Origin: Eupeodes corollae
Lineage: Eukaryota > Arthropoda > Insecta > Diptera > Syrphidae
Length of the DNA stretch: 64,000 nucleotides
Direction: 5' to 3'
Assembly (NCBI RefSeq): GCF_945859685.1
Contig: NC_079147.1
Span: forward strand, 304,914,485-304,978,484
Both the position numbers and the translations under genes were made by a program. Position 1 is the stretch's first letter; every line of letters begins with the position of its first letter. Positions 1 to 11,816 of this stretch are shown piece by piece. The notes beneath the pieces were generated by a model. It was given only the letters and a program-made list of their open reading frames with translations, made no database searches and had not been told where the DNA came from.

Positions 1-640
1 TTTTATTAATGATCTCCAGTCTGCAACTTCCAATCCAATGCATTGTTTTGTTTGACGACTCTTAGCTTCTCATATTCGTTTTCAGATTCACATCCCACTT
101 CTTCGGATGTGGAACCACAATGACAAAATATGATAAGCTCATTAAATGCCGACCTAATCAGCATTGAACAATGCGGAATAAAAAACCTCGTCCAATTTAA
201 TTCTTTAAAAAACTCGATGCTGTCTTGTATCGTTAAAGCGAAATATACCCCCTTGTCATTATCTATGGATGGCACTTGCATTAATGAGACTTATCATCTC
301 GATGTTTCGAAATAGCCAGCTGCATTCCTCGCCTAAAACAGTTGCATCGGAATACTCGCGCTTCTACGAATGCTCATCAGTATAAAATTTCCAACTTCGG
401 CAGTACTGTCAAATACAGAGATTCGTTCTTTAGCAGTACTACGCGAATGTGGAATGCCTTACCACACTCTATCCTTCCTAGTCATTGTGATATTCAGGAA
501 TTCAAAACCAATGTGCTCCATCATCTCCTTTCAAAGCCTCTGTCCTCTTAGTAGTACTCACACTATGTGCCTCTGCATAATAAAGGTAGTAATATCCCCT
601 TGAGTCTGTGCTTATTATAAAAAAGGAAACATAATTCAAT
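1..640 (+). mobile_element. CR1/Jockey-like LINE, 3' part of reverse transcriptase (copy a)
   Basis: This is a 5'-incomplete non-LTR retrotransposon entering from the left edge of the window. Translated with frameshifts, it opens with FINDLQSATSNPMHCF, followed by a broken catalytic box (CFV-stop where FADDS is expected). It then runs through a thumb region and ends with the C-terminal signature TTRMWNALPHSILPSHC..FKTN at 435-525. The C-terminus has no RNase H, as usual for CR1/Jockey-type elements. The 3' tail at 571-626 (CATAATAAAGG..CTTATTATAAAAAA) recurs in three other copies of the family in this window. There are several stops and shifts, so it is not coding. The exact clade is inferred from motif style only. 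Confidence 0.75.
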
Positions 641-3320
641 AGCTGTAGACGATTTTGAACAGTTTTGAAATCTTGCTCTAGTGTAAGTCTTGTCATAGTG
701 GCTTACCTAAATACTATCTATTTTTTTAACCAGTCTTTTTTAAAAGTTTTTCTGCTTATTATACAAAGAACTCCCACCAAACATGGCCAAAGTCAGCCTT
801 ATCCCTGATCTCATCTGCTAAAAGTGTTGAATTTGATGCAGTTCTGCGAACTGAGAGTTTTTCGAAGCATAATAGGAAACTTTAATATTTCGCTTTCATT
901 ACGGTGGTACTTTCATTGTTTCTTGTCAAAAATACTTTATCTTTTATACTTATGACTTAAAGTGTGTTACGACTTTAACATCAAAAGCCAGAAGAACGAT
1001 TCATTAGAAAAGTTGTTAGCCAAAACTTAGTGATTTCAAAACTTATACTTCTACCATACGATTTGGAAACTTATGTGAAAGAGCGTTCATTTCAATTTTG
1101 TCTGGAACTACAGTACGTTTGGGCTCTCTAACAAATCCAAATGCTAATATTATAATATGGTCCAACTATTAAACTAAAAAAACTAAAACTTCCTAAGCAT
1201 CGTGGTGAACCTTTTACATTCATCAACAATAAAATAAAACAAAATGTTAAAATATCAGAACTTTAGCCCATTTACGACCTACTATTCGATAAACAATTGA
1301 ATCCATTTATTAATTGAGTTCTTAAATTTTGCGTATCACCTCAGGTTATTCTTAACGGGTTTGTTCGGACTTAATCCTGTTGTTTAACATAATTCTCGTT
1401 GCGCTATATTAATCAATTTTTCGTTTCATAAGTTTATTCAATTCGACACATTTATCATTTTGCTGATACTTACATATAAACAACTTTAACTTATAAATTG
1501 GATATTTGCCTTCAACTTTGAAGTTCACAATCCCACGATAAACTTCTTTTTCATCTGTCGGATTAGTTCGCTGAAATATTGGTCTGTTTTTTTTTTGTTA
1601 ATATTTAAAGTTGGTAACACAGACAAAAGCCGCTCAACGACACAAAGTCGACGATGCGACGACGCACGTAATTTCGACGGACACAAAAACTACTTATACC
1701 GACCATCATCTGCTCATTAATACATTTATTTACGGTACTCGTATTGTGCACACCTAATCCTTAAGATGTATTATTTTAATTTTTGTGTTGTTAGATACTC
1801 CAACATCAACAACAAAAAAGAACAACAGAATAATTTAAATTTATCACCAACATCTCAGAAGCTTATAAGACCGCATATTGTCCCTAATTAAGATTCCATC
1901 TCATCTCTCCCTCATCAAAAAAATGGAAAGGGGGGAATCTCCAAGAGAACCTACGAACTAAAGTATAGAAATATCTCACTGATGAAGAAGAATAAGAAAA
2001 AGAGTTTTTGTTTTGTTAAGTTCTTTTTTCTCAAATAAAATAGCCTACTGCCTTACCTACAATACCTTACCTTTACTATCTGCAGTAAGCTATATGAACC
2101 GAGATTTTCTGATTAAACCGCTTAAAGTGTCAAACTTCACTTTAATGGCTTTTGGTCTTTTTTTCATGCAAATTGTTTATAAGAACCTAGACAAAAAAAT
2201 AACAGAATATTTAAATAATTCTTCAACTACTTTTCGTTGATAAATAGATGCATACCTAACCTACTCGTCGTATCCCATAGATACAGAAGACATATCTGAA
2301 AACTCTGTGTATCTTTAAGATAAGAGTAGATTATACGAGTATCTGGGAAATGATGAACAAACAAAAGACATAAAATACCTCCTCGTATATAAATATTTTG
2401 GATATATTGTTAGCTGATTAATGATTTGACAAAAGGCCCTTATGACCATTTTTGTTGTCAATATTGTGATATATATTTAACAAAAAATCATTCACTGATA
2501 CGGAGTGAAGAATAAAAAGACGAAAACAAAAACATATCTTATTCCAATCTGAGAAGTGATATAGAAGATGATATAGAGATTCTCAGGCAGAACAAGGGTT
2601 GCCATCAGTAATTTCTTCATTCATTCTAGTGCTCTTCCTTCTTAGAAAAACATGTGTATAATGACAGTGGGGAATATTAAGAAAAATTCGACTAAACACT
2701 TGATATGGTTAATGAAATTTTGAAGATTAAGAAGCAGAGGATAGGAGGGAATGAATACTACAGTCCAAAACTTTACGAATTTTGGCTCATAGGCGCTTCT
2801 AATAATTTATTAATATTTCCCTTTAACATTAAAATTACTCGATATTACATCTGAGGAACCTTAATTTACGGCGAACGTTTTTGCCTCATTTTTCGGCCAT
2901 TTGCACAGCAATAATCTCTAAAAACCTGACTATAGTTTTTTTCAATTACTTGAAAGGTACCTCCTGCACTTCCCATACTTAAATTGAAATAAGTGATAAT
3001 ACTGTTGACACAAAATTAAGTCTACTCAAAGATTATACTCTCTTGGTCCGAATGGTTTGCCTGCACAATTATTACCTCTCTAAGTAAACCACGTTCGGCA
3101 CTTTTTCGTCTATCAATTTCTTTGCTTTCGAAAGATACTTAATCTTTTCTGTTCATAAAAGCAAAAATTATGCATTAAACTACATGTCCCGAGCCAGGCC
3201 TTCGCTAATTTCCAAGCTTTTTGAAAGCATTTTCTACTATTCTCTCCATTTTCATATTGGACCTATTTTTTCTTCACAACAACTTGAATTCTAAGAAAGA
3301 AAATCTACTACAACCAATCA
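641..3320. other. AT-rich noncoding stretch, no gene recognised
   Basis: I see only short chance reading frames and A/T runs. The stretch at 1584-1625 (T-run then GTTAATATTTAAAGTTGGTAACAC) loosely resembles the subterminal sequence of the mariner relic at 55159-56052, so it may be the edge of a lost DNA transposon. I could not find the other end. Confidence 0.5.
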
Positions 3321-3406
3321 TACTAAGTTTCTGTCTAAGACTCTAAATAATCAAGAGAAAGAATCTTACTAAATTTATGTCTAAGACTCTAAATAATTTA
3401 GAGAAA
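3321..3406. repeat. 46-bp tandem duplication
   Basis: Two adjacent copies with a period of 46 bp start with TACTAAGTTTCTGTCTAAGA (3321) and TACTAAATTTATGTCTAAGA (3367). They differ at a few positions. The pair lies directly upstream of a LINE reverse-transcriptase fragment and could be part of that element. Confidence 0.85.
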
Positions 3407-3412
3407 TAAAAA

Positions 3413-3650
3413 ATCAAGTGGAGGTTACCACCACATATTTTAGTAAAGCCTTTGACAAAATCAATCATCAATTTATGTATCTTAAACTTAAAGCCCTTGA
3501 TCCTCTATTCTTTTTTATTTCAATGCTAGAGAGCCGCCAATATAGAGTTGTTTTCTGGTTTTCAATCTGCTATCGCATTTATGCAAACTCAGGAGTTCCT
3601 CAAGGGAGCCACATTGGTCCTTTAATATTTGTTTTAACCATCAACTAAAT
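3413..3650 (+). mobile_element. LINE reverse-transcriptase fragment (fingers/palm motifs)
   Basis: The plus-strand translation contains two classic non-LTR reverse-transcriptase blocks: FSKAFDKINHQF (motif A region, with the first catalytic Asp in the AFD position) and SGVPQGSHIGPLIF (motif B region). A stop follows at about 3648, before the FADD box. Everything upstream and downstream is unreadable, so this is a decayed relic. By its motifs it belongs with CR1/Jockey-type LINEs, but it cannot be assigned to the same family as copy a. Confidence 0.7.
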
Positions 3651-4289
3651 TATTAATGTCATTGATAAATCAACTGTTTCTATTTACTCTGGCAACAAAT
3701 AATATAGGCGACAATAACATTTTTTAGAAAATTCAATTCTCCGAATTTTGACAAAAATATCGATACACCTATAATTGTTCGTAGTAACATTTAAACTAAT
3801 TTGAACAACGAACAAATCCTGTTGACAGTTCTTTTTAGCAAATATCAAAAACCTGAATTCATTTAATGTTTCCAATATCTTGAAAATTACAAAAATTATT
3901 TCTGACTGCTTTATTTTTGAAGTTCTTTAAAAGATAGTGTACAATTTAATAAAAATGAATTTTCAGAGTTAAAGTGGGTCTATTTGCAGCCAAGGCATCA
4001 ACATTTGTGTGCTAAAAATATTGGTGAAGTCGGTTTTTGAATTTAAGTATTATTCATATTTTTTTTCAAAACTTCAACAGCGTTTATCTATACACTTTTT
4101 AAATTGGCCGGGCTCATAAATCAGATAATTTTCAACCGTTTCAATTAGAATTTTGACAATTTTGTGGGCTAGTTTTTCAATTTCCACTTCAGTACTGTGA
4201 AATTTTACCAGAGATCAATACATCACAAAAATTCTACGTACTTTTACAGTTGGACTATCAACTGCCCGTGAAACTTAAAAGGAGACGAG
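3651..4289. other. AT-rich noncoding stretch, possible decayed LINE body
   Basis: No reading frame with recognisable motifs. The position between two reverse-transcriptase fragments makes a decayed element likely, but nothing in the sequence shows it. Confidence 0.35.
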
Positions 4290-5510
4290 ATCACAAAAAA
4301 AATGATAAATCGACTTTCGGAATACTGTAGACGATGGAGCTTGGTAGTGAACCTGAACAAGTTGAAAGTGATGGTTATCAAGAAAGGTGAGGAAGGTCAA
4401 GCTCAAGTGAACAAAGGTACTTCAACAATGAGAACATAGAAAGAATAAAAGAGTACAAATACGAGTACTAAGGAGTATATTTTACCCAAAACTTAAGTAT
4501 GGAAAAACACCTCAACGAAAAACTTTTTAAGGCGACCGCGATTAACGTAGCATGGAAAGAATCTTTCAACTACAAAAACATTGCGCATAGCAATAAATAT
4601 AAATTTTTCGAAGCAGTATTCCAATCAATCCTGTTTTACGCAGCCCAAGTGTGGGGAGCAAAGAAATTTGAGACTGTGGACAAAACTCCTGAGACTCTAT
4701 TTAAAACGAACATTCCGGCCTCCTTCATGCACCCCAAACTTTATGATAACAGTAGAAACAGGCTTGTCCCCACTCTTCATAAAAACGTTGAAGCTGCAAG
4801 TCGATTACATTCTGAAAGTACCGAATATGCCCAACAATCATACAAAGCAAAACAGGATGGGTTAAAGAGTGGATTGGGCTAGCAGAAGATATAGGTGCAA
4901 CTTTAAATCTCAGTGAACAGAGTATATGGAAAACGTTACTGAACCAGGTAACTAGGCGTCTAGATGAACATTTTAGAAATGTGTTCACAGAACAGGTATC
5001 CAGCTCACTTCATCGGATGATCTATAGAAGGCTGAATTATAATCTTATTGAAAGAAACTATTTCCAGGACATAAATACTGTAGAGCGAATCTCCAACATG
5101 TTTCGGCTAAGAGATGAACTGCTAAACATAAATAACGTTCCACATCGCGAAGATCTTCCACTGCTATGTGATATTTGCAAAATGGCTGAACGAGAGTATA
5201 TTTTTCGTTTTGTCGGAAGGTGTCCAGTCCTGAGAGAAACTAGGAGAAATGTACTTGGTAGAGACTTTTTATCAGAAAACGAAACTTTAGTTCTCTTAAA
5301 TGAAGTAGATGCACCTAAAATGCTTATATATTGCAAAACAGCACTTATTTATAGAAGCAGAATTAGAGATGAACATTTTTACTTAACATAACTACAACTT
5401 AATTAATCACAAAACTTTAATACAGTTCAAACTTTGTAAATCAGGCAAAAACGGCAAAACCATGCTTCTATGTTACTAAAAATCTATCTAATCTAATCTA
5501 AATCACCAAA
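4290..5510 (+). mobile_element. LINE reverse-transcriptase C-terminal part with zinc-knuckle-like tail and TCTAA repeats
   Basis: A 5'-truncated non-LTR retrotransposon. Around 4300 it reads INRLSEYCRRWSLVVNLNKLK (thumb entry), then SILFYAAQVWGA at 4620-4660, then a long C-terminal domain through 5391. The reading frame shifts near 4690 and again near 4860; three frames together give one continuous homologous chain. The C-terminal cysteine cluster is CDICKMAEREYIFRFVGRCP at about 5167-5226; the position where a His is expected before the last Cys is Arg. The 3' end (5479-5506) carries short TCTAA-type repeats (ATCTATCTAATCTAATC), a common LINE tail. Not functional. The exact clade is not assigned. 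Confidence 0.75.
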
Positions 5511-5904
5511 AACTCTCCACTGATGCTGTCTTCCAATTTATTTGTGAAACCATGAAATACAGTTTCTAAGATCAGAATTTGTTTGCAATATTTCTTTTAA
5601 AAAATCCCCCTAATTTGACTTCAATGTCGAAATTTTAATATATTTTTTTTAAAAGTTTTCCCAAAGTTTTTATTTAAATTTTTAGTACATGAATTATTTT
5701 ACTCTTTATGCATTATTTATAAAAATTTAAAGTGTGATTTAATATTTTATTATCAAGATTTTTTTGAAGTCAGTTTTATCTGAAAATGCTGGTAACCCTG
5801 TCTTACGTCAAAAATTTACATTTTAGTCTAAGAATTTGTGGAATTTTTGAGAAGGAAAATAATACCGCAGCTGTGGATCTAAGTGATTTTTGTTTTCTTT
5901 GTAG

Positions 5905-6006
5905 TAATTTTATATCCCATCATATCGGTCGCTAAGATGAATGACAACGATTACTATCGGAAGAAGCTGCCAAACAAAGCCCCCAACTTCAAATTAGACA
6001 TTATTG
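5905..6006 (+). CDS. Candidate host-gene coding exon (possibly first coding exon)
   Basis: A 102-bp segment is framed by a polypyrimidine tract ending in TTTCTTTGTAG (AG at 5903-5904) and a donor G|GTAAAT (GT at 6007-6008). It stands out from its AT-rich surroundings by its codon-like composition. The frame is open throughout; an ATG at 5937 has A at -3 (AAGATGA) and starts the peptide MNDNDYYRKKLPNK..FKLDII, with one base left over for the next codon (phase 1). It could be a first coding exon with 32 bp of 5' UTR, or a fully coding internal exon. I do not recognise the peptide. No partner exon is visible in the window, which fits a very long downstream intron containing the ratchet site at 34268. 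Confidence 0.5.
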
Positions 6007-6977
6007 GTAAATTCACTTTTCGGCATTTTTGAAAAACAGAGAAACGAAATTTAAACAAGCAAAACAATCAACGAGGGAAATATTCAATGATTTATGGATC
6101 AGTTAGCAGATTATTTTATTTTTGAATTCTGATATTGAGGGCAAAAGTTTTATAAACCTTTTGATAAAAATTAAAAAAAAAAATAAACTTTATTTTATTT
6201 TAGAGAATTTATTCGTCGAACATTGACTGAAATTGTTTATATGTAAAATGTAATCTCTACCTTCAAAAAGGTACGAATTCATTTTACATCGATTCACAAT
6301 AAAATTATTAATGTTTTGCGAGCGCACAAAAACAATCAAATGGGTGCTCCATTGAGTGTGGGAATTCCAATGCAATATGCATATTAAAATCTCCAATTGT
6401 TATAAAACGTCTGTTGGACATGTGTTGCGTACCTACAACGCCCAACGTCAGCTATAGCGTTTGGCGTAGTCGCGGACTCATGTACTTTTGTTTCCTGGAA
6501 GTGAATCAACTTCCTAGAATTATAGTTACATATTTTTGAATTGTGAATTGTGATAGAGTGCGAAGTTTTGTTGTGGAAATTAAATCTGGATAGAAGAAAT
6601 AAAAATAAAAACAATGCAAATGGTGATAGAGTAAATGGTACTGTTAGGTCATTAGGTGTGGGCTTGGGCCTGAGCTTGGGTACAGCAGATGAATTGACAG
6701 CAACGTCAAAAGCGACAACGACGACGGAAGGAAGTAGATTGCTAATAGAACTGTAATCGTTATTTTTCCAGTGATGTTGTTTTTTTTTCATCATCATTAA
6801 TTTACTTGAATCTTGGTGTGCCAAATGCCATTTTTTAAGAAATTCGCTCAGTTCTTATTTTTGTATTCAGAATTTTGCAGTATTTCCTTAGAATCTTGAT
6901 TAGGCATTCGTAAGTAAGGAAATTATGACTGTGTAATATAGAACTTTGAAATGGAATAAAGATATTTTTCTGCAATT
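6007..6977. other. Intronic/intergenic sequence with unassigned open stretches
   Basis: This stretch follows the candidate exon donor. On the minus strand around 6330-6410 a frame reads RRFITIGDFNMHIAL, which resembles the GDFN box of an AP-like LINE endonuclease, but little else supports it. At 6550-6756 a plus-strand frame of 68 codons is low-complexity (Asn, Thr and Gly rich) and ends in a stop; no splice frame or homology is evident. I would not call a gene here. Confidence 0.35.
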
Positions 6978-7510
6978 ACGATATGATTTCTGGTATATGA
7001 ATGCCACGGTTGCCTCCGATGTAGTCTAACCTGGAGGTTTCATTTTCTATGACTTGTTGCAAATTTGTGGCCATATTCGTAAATCGGCAAAACCGCGGTG
7101 AATATCGCTCTTCAAGTTACAGCACCTTCACATATCCCCACAGAATATAGTAGTGTGCTGTAAATCGCAAGATCTTGAAGGCCAATTCACTGGTCCGTCG
7201 TCAGTAACTTAAAACAACGTCGTTACCAAATGTTTACTTCAATAAATTAAATGTGGCATGAGCTGTGTAACATGTTGCGCCGAGCTTTTTTGTTGAAACC
7301 AAATTAAGCCACCTTATGGTTCAACTGATAAACGAAAAACGCAGTTATCGTTCACCATTGATAGTAACGTTTTAGTTTTGGATCTTTAAAGAAGTATGGA
7401 ACCATTTCACTGGTCAATACGGTTTTGTACCAGGCAATCAAATTGCACTTTAAAAATGGGTTTTGAGGGCCTTTGTTCAATCTGATCTCAAAATTAATCT
7501 ATCCCGTAAG
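6978..7510 (-). mobile_element. Mariner-family transposase relic (minus strand)
   Basis: The minus-strand translation, with many breaks, shows in order: a PYFFKDPK stretch, TINGER (the VNGERY block), a WFQQ..GATCYTAHATFNLLK block in which the second catalytic Asp is lost (QQDGA reads QQKSGA or similar), LWGYVK, and the C-terminal ATNLQQVIENETSRLDYIGG..HIPEII. This is the order of a mariner-like DDD transposase C-terminal half. The N-terminal half is missing and no TIRs are clear. It is an old inactive copy, related in style to the element at 55159-56052. Confidence 0.7.
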
Positions 7511-7929
7511 GTTTTAGCTATATTTTTATTTTTTTAATTCGAAAAAAAAACACATACATACATATATAAGGCCTTTTGAGGCTTTGGTCTTTCAATAATA
7601 TTCGTGATGATTTTCCAAATCGTTAACCCCATTTCAATATTCAGTAAAAATGTGTATTCTCTTTTTAAAATTTCTGAAAAATCTTCATTAGTTCTTCGAT
7701 TTCAACTGTCCTATAAAGATCCTAGTCTTTGAAAACCCGTTTTTGATTTATTTTAACATTTTTAAAGTTTTATATTTAAAAAAATTATGTGATAAAAACA
7801 TCTTAAGGAAAAATCTGAATCCAGGACAACTTAATCTTTTAAAAAAGTTCTGTTTTATTTGTGTTACTTTGGTATTCAGGCGTCAATTTACTTGTATTTA
7901 AATGTCAATTTTTTTTTTCCTAATTTAAT
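7511..7929. other. AT-rich noncoding stretch
   Basis: Nothing recognisable between a mariner relic and a LINE relic; only A/T runs and a short TACATACATA-like run near 7552-7566. Confidence 0.4.
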
Positions 7930-8750
7930 ACATTGTTTCGCTGACGATAGCACTATGCAACGACAAAATATGATTTGGAATATAAATATATGGAATTAAA
8001 TGCCTTGAAAACGCAAAAACTGTCTTGTATCGTTAAAGCGAGATAAACCATCTTTGACACTATCTAAGAAACGGAACATCTTGACATCCTCGGAATGTGC
8101 ATCAGCAACCACCTTTTGTGAAGCTATCACTAACGCGATGTTGCCAAAAATGCCGCAAGATGTCCAAATTTTTTGAGACGTTGCAAGAAATTTGCCTCTC
8201 CGTCTGATCTGGCTACAATCTACAAAACCTATATACGTCGAAAACTTGAATATAACTCTCATCTCTGGGCTGGTGCTCCAGTATCTGATTTAAGCCTCTT
8301 AGACAGTATTCAAAAAAGAGCTTTTAAAATGATTTTGACATTAACATCATCAACTCGTTTACGTCACTCGAACATCGACAAGGTTTCTTGCCTCACCCTT
8401 TTTTACCGTTATTTTAACGGACTATGCTCTAGTGAAATAGCCATTGCATTCCTCCCCTTAAACCATTTAACCGTAATACCCGCGTTTCTAGGAATGCCTA
8501 TCAGTTTACCCTTGAGCCTAACTTCGGCTGTACTATGAAGTACAGAGATTTATTTTCTAGCCATACTACGCTAATGTGGAACGCCTTGCCACGCTCTATC
8601 TTTCTCTGTCATTGCAATGTTCAGAAATTTAAAATCATTGTACACCGACACCTCCTATCCAACCGTTCCCTCTTTTTCTAATGCTCACACTGTGTCTTTG
8701 GCATATTAAAGGTATACAAAACCCTTTTAGTGTTCACTTATTATAAAAAA
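7930..8750 (+). mobile_element. CR1/Jockey-like LINE, 3' part (copy b)
   Basis: This copy aligns with copy a and with the minus-strand copy c. It begins at the catalytic box, which here is intact in one frame (HCFADDSTM, about 7930-7960), and continues with RRCKKFASPSDLATIYKTYIRR, NSHLWAGAPVSDLSLLDSIQKRAFKM and CLTLFYRYFNGLCSSEIA at 8175-8445. It ends with a degraded TTLMWNALPRS-type C-terminus and the family tail at 8700-8750 (TATTAAAGGTA..CTTATTATAAAAAA). Frameshifts separate these blocks, so it is not coding. The longest uninterrupted frame is 8173-8538. Confidence 0.8.
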
Positions 8751-9108
8751 AAATATATATATACCATTTGACACTTGAGAAAATGGCTGCGAGTTGAAAT
8801 GGGCCTGCCAATGCCAACTTAAAGTTCTTCAAGTTTAAAAAAAATACCCGTTAACTTTATTTGCAAAGAGTGTTTCAGTAACTTTGCCATTCACGTGTAA
8901 TATTGGAACCAGCTAGCATTTAAAATGTGTTAAGCAATTTAAACAAAGGCAACAGTGTTTTCTTTGACTTTGGATGGAGCCTCATGAGGATTGTTTACTG
9001 TATGGATTTTTTCGAAAACCGTTACGCTAGAAATGATCATTATCGCTGAAGGCTGAAAGTTTGTAAATGATTTTTGGGTAAAAGTTTGTTGTGTTCACGT
9101 TCTAGGTG

Positions 9109-9661
9109 AAGTGTGGTTAAGTTTTGAGGGCCGATATTGACTTTGAATAAAACACAAATTATTTGAGGAATTACTGTAATTTCTTTTCAATGGTTCAATT
9201 GTGTATGGAACAAAATAATGGATACACCTCCATCGAATGGTTCAATGTTCTAATGTGGAGAATTATACCATCCTTTAAGTCTTGAATTGTTGTTGGCTTA
9301 TCGACGTACATTTTTTCTTTTAAAGAACCCGAAAGCAAGAAGTCTAACGATCTGTAAGACTATGCACTGGTGTTTCACATCTCCCACAGACCCAGTTTGT
9401 TCAAATTTGTGCAGGATTTTTTATAATGTACGCATTTTTAAACGTTTAAATTAATACATTTACATATACATTTTGATTAAAACGCCAATTTTTATAATAA
9501 GCCTGAATAACTTTAACGCGTTGCTCAACTATGTACGTATCTTTCTATAATTCAAATTGAACAAGTCTGAAATTGGTAAATGTCAAATGAAATTCAGAAA
9601 CAAGTATAACGTTTAGATGAGGTTTCCATTCAACATTGGCCCTTAAAATTTAACCACACTT
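9109..9661 (-). mobile_element. Internally deleted mariner-like element with 32-bp terminal inverted repeats
   Basis: The left end (9109-9140, AAGTGTGGTTAAGTTTTGAG..) and the inverted right end (9630-9661, reads AAGTGTGGTTAAATTTTAAG.. on the minus strand) match over about 32 bp with a few differences. Inside, on the minus strand, the N-terminal transposase segment VEQRVKVIQAYYKNWRF (near 9510-9560) is followed, after a large deletion, by the C-terminal segment LKEKMYVDKPTTIQDLKDGI (near 9270-9330). The catalytic domain is largely gone. At 553 bp it is less than half the usual mariner length, making it a nonautonomous deletion derivative. Confidence 0.8.
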
Positions 9662-11630
9662 TATAATGACAATTAAACTAAACACACTCCATTAGTATGA
9701 CAGTAAATTTGACAGCTATCACTGTCAGAAGTTTTATACGTCAAATCAATATAAAAACCGATTTTAGCTTTGAGTTAACTTAAGACTTTAATTGATTATA
9801 AGAGGTAAAAATTTAATTCGGAGGATTTGCTGTGGTTTGAGAAGGATCATTTATTTAAAAAACAATGTTTTAATTTTTAAAGTCATTAGATAAATTTAAT
9901 TAATGGACTTTCATCCTAAAAAAACAAAGGAAGGAGGTTGTTGACTTAAAACGAAACAATTGGGTCTCTAGTGTTTCTCCTAGTGGGCGTTTAAAACTAA
10001 TTTAAAGGTTATATTGTGTACTTACGCATTTTATAAAACCGTTCTTTTTTGCTGTCTCTTACTTACTTAATCACTTCTTTTGTCCCGTCCAGCTGAATAT
10101 CCAATCAATTCCAAATCAATTTTCTGGAAAAAGATTAATTTTAATCAAAAAGACTGAGAGTGCGTGTGTTTGTTTCCATTTTGCAAGACACAAAAAGGTT
10201 TTGCATGCGAGTTTGAGGAAGAAGAAGAAGAGGCACCCTGTGGTGTGGCGAAGCGACCCATTGGAGCCATTATTTAATTTTTTTCCTTCGACTCTACATC
10301 CTCATTCCTCTTAACTTATACGCATTTGCCATATATCCTGTCCTGATGGACATGGACATCATCTTATAGCAAGTCGGTGCCCACTTCTGAGTCCAGTCGG
10401 GGTCTCCCAGGTTTCAGCCAGCGCACAGCTTTTCAAAACTGACCCCGTCTGCTAAGTTGGCATTTGGTCATAAATCACTACACGCTTACAATTAAATTAG
10501 CTAAAGAATGAATTTTAAATCAAATCAAAAGAAAGCAAAGAAAAAAAAAGGAACAAAAGAAGCAAAGATGCAAAGAATGAATAAGAATAAGTATAAACAA
10601 AATTGAAAACAACTTGTTAGATTCTACCATCATCTGGGGGATGTTCAGCTTCAGTCTTTTGAATATGAAAGGTGACAGGCCAAAGACCGAGGGGGAAGAT
10701 GACGAAGAAGGGGGAAGAAATAAGAACGAAAAAATTAGCAGGAAAGATGATTAATATTTTATTTTCCATACTCTCCTCGGTTGGCTGTCAAAAATGTTGA
10801 TGTTCGGTTGTGTAATGTTCCAAGTTATTTTTATTTTTAGTTTTGTTTTTTATATTTTTTGAATTTTGTATTAACTTTTTTTTCGGTCTTCTTTTTGTTC
10901 TTTATGCGGGAGAGACTTAAAATTCCAGTTAACACCTTCTTTGGCGGGCGTTTAAGATATTTATTATTTAACATTTTGGTTCATAATTTTTACTCAAAAC
11001 AATTTGTCTTATTTTTTTTTTTTGTTTATGGTCTTCATAAGTCGTGCGGGTTAAATGTAGCTCAATTATAATATTTTTAATTAGATATGTATAAATAGAG
11101 ATCATCATCATTATGCGTACAAAGAGTTTATGAATTCGAACCAAAATATGAATGGTATTAATTTATTTTAATTTGGACACCGTGAGAAACAATAAGCTGT
11201 ATTCGTTTGAGAAGAATTATTTGGGTAGGGCCCCTAAGTACATTATGGCCACTTTAGAATGTGGCGTAATGTTTAGGATTTTTCTGGCAATGCTATAAAA
11301 ATGTGTCCCTTTTCTCAACTGGACGTAGTCTTCTAAGGCCTAATTTCTCTAAAGCTTAACTTTAACTAAGGCTTAGTCTGTTAAAGTTGAAACTTGAACT
11401 AAATAACAGAAATAGCTTTGAAAAATTGTGGAGTGCGACTCAAACTGCCAACTTGCCTTTGATCTCCAAATGTTTGCAAATGATTTTTCCCGGGAAACTC
11501 AATTAATTCGAATAACTTCCTCAATAGATTTTTTTTTCTGAAATTTTTCCAAATGTTAATAACAACACTTTTTTATAAGAAGAAATACATTTTTGACAAG
11601 TCAATGGCTGGAAAATCTATTCTAGTTAGT
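9662..11630. other. Noncoding stretch, no gene recognised
   Basis: AT-rich with a GC-richer part at 10200-10480. A pyrimidine-rich run ending in AG at 10060-10092 looks like an acceptor but is followed by no open exon. No element motifs seen. Confidence 0.45.
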
Positions 11631-11639
11631 TTTTAGCTT

Positions 11640-11790
11640 TCCATAAAAAAAATACAATACTAAAACTTCGTAAAAATTTACTTGCGACTCAAATAGATTT
11701 TCAAAAATTAAAAATATTGTCTTTAAACTTTTTTGTATTTCACAAAAAATACTTTTTTCAATATTCAGTAGATTTTCAAACCAAACTATT
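11640..11790. repeat. Dispersed monomer of the ~170-bp repeat also arrayed at 57.8-58.4 kb
   Basis: The run CTAAAACTTCGTAAAAATTT followed by TTTTCAAAAATTAAAAATATTG and TTTCACAAAAAATA..ATATTCAG parallels, in the same order and spacing, the third unit of the tandem array at 58200-58300. The mariner copy at 11817 begins just to its right. AT-richness makes chance similarity easier, but the ordered matches are hard to explain that way. Confidence 0.55.
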
Positions 11791-11816
11791 TCTTTATATA
11801 AAAACTATTGTTAATA

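Noticed and set aside
6384..6824. 146-codon minus-strand frame and an overlapping plus-strand frame at 6550-6756
   Set aside because: Low-complexity composition, no splice signals, no homology that I recognise; likely chance or remnant of a LINE 5' part.
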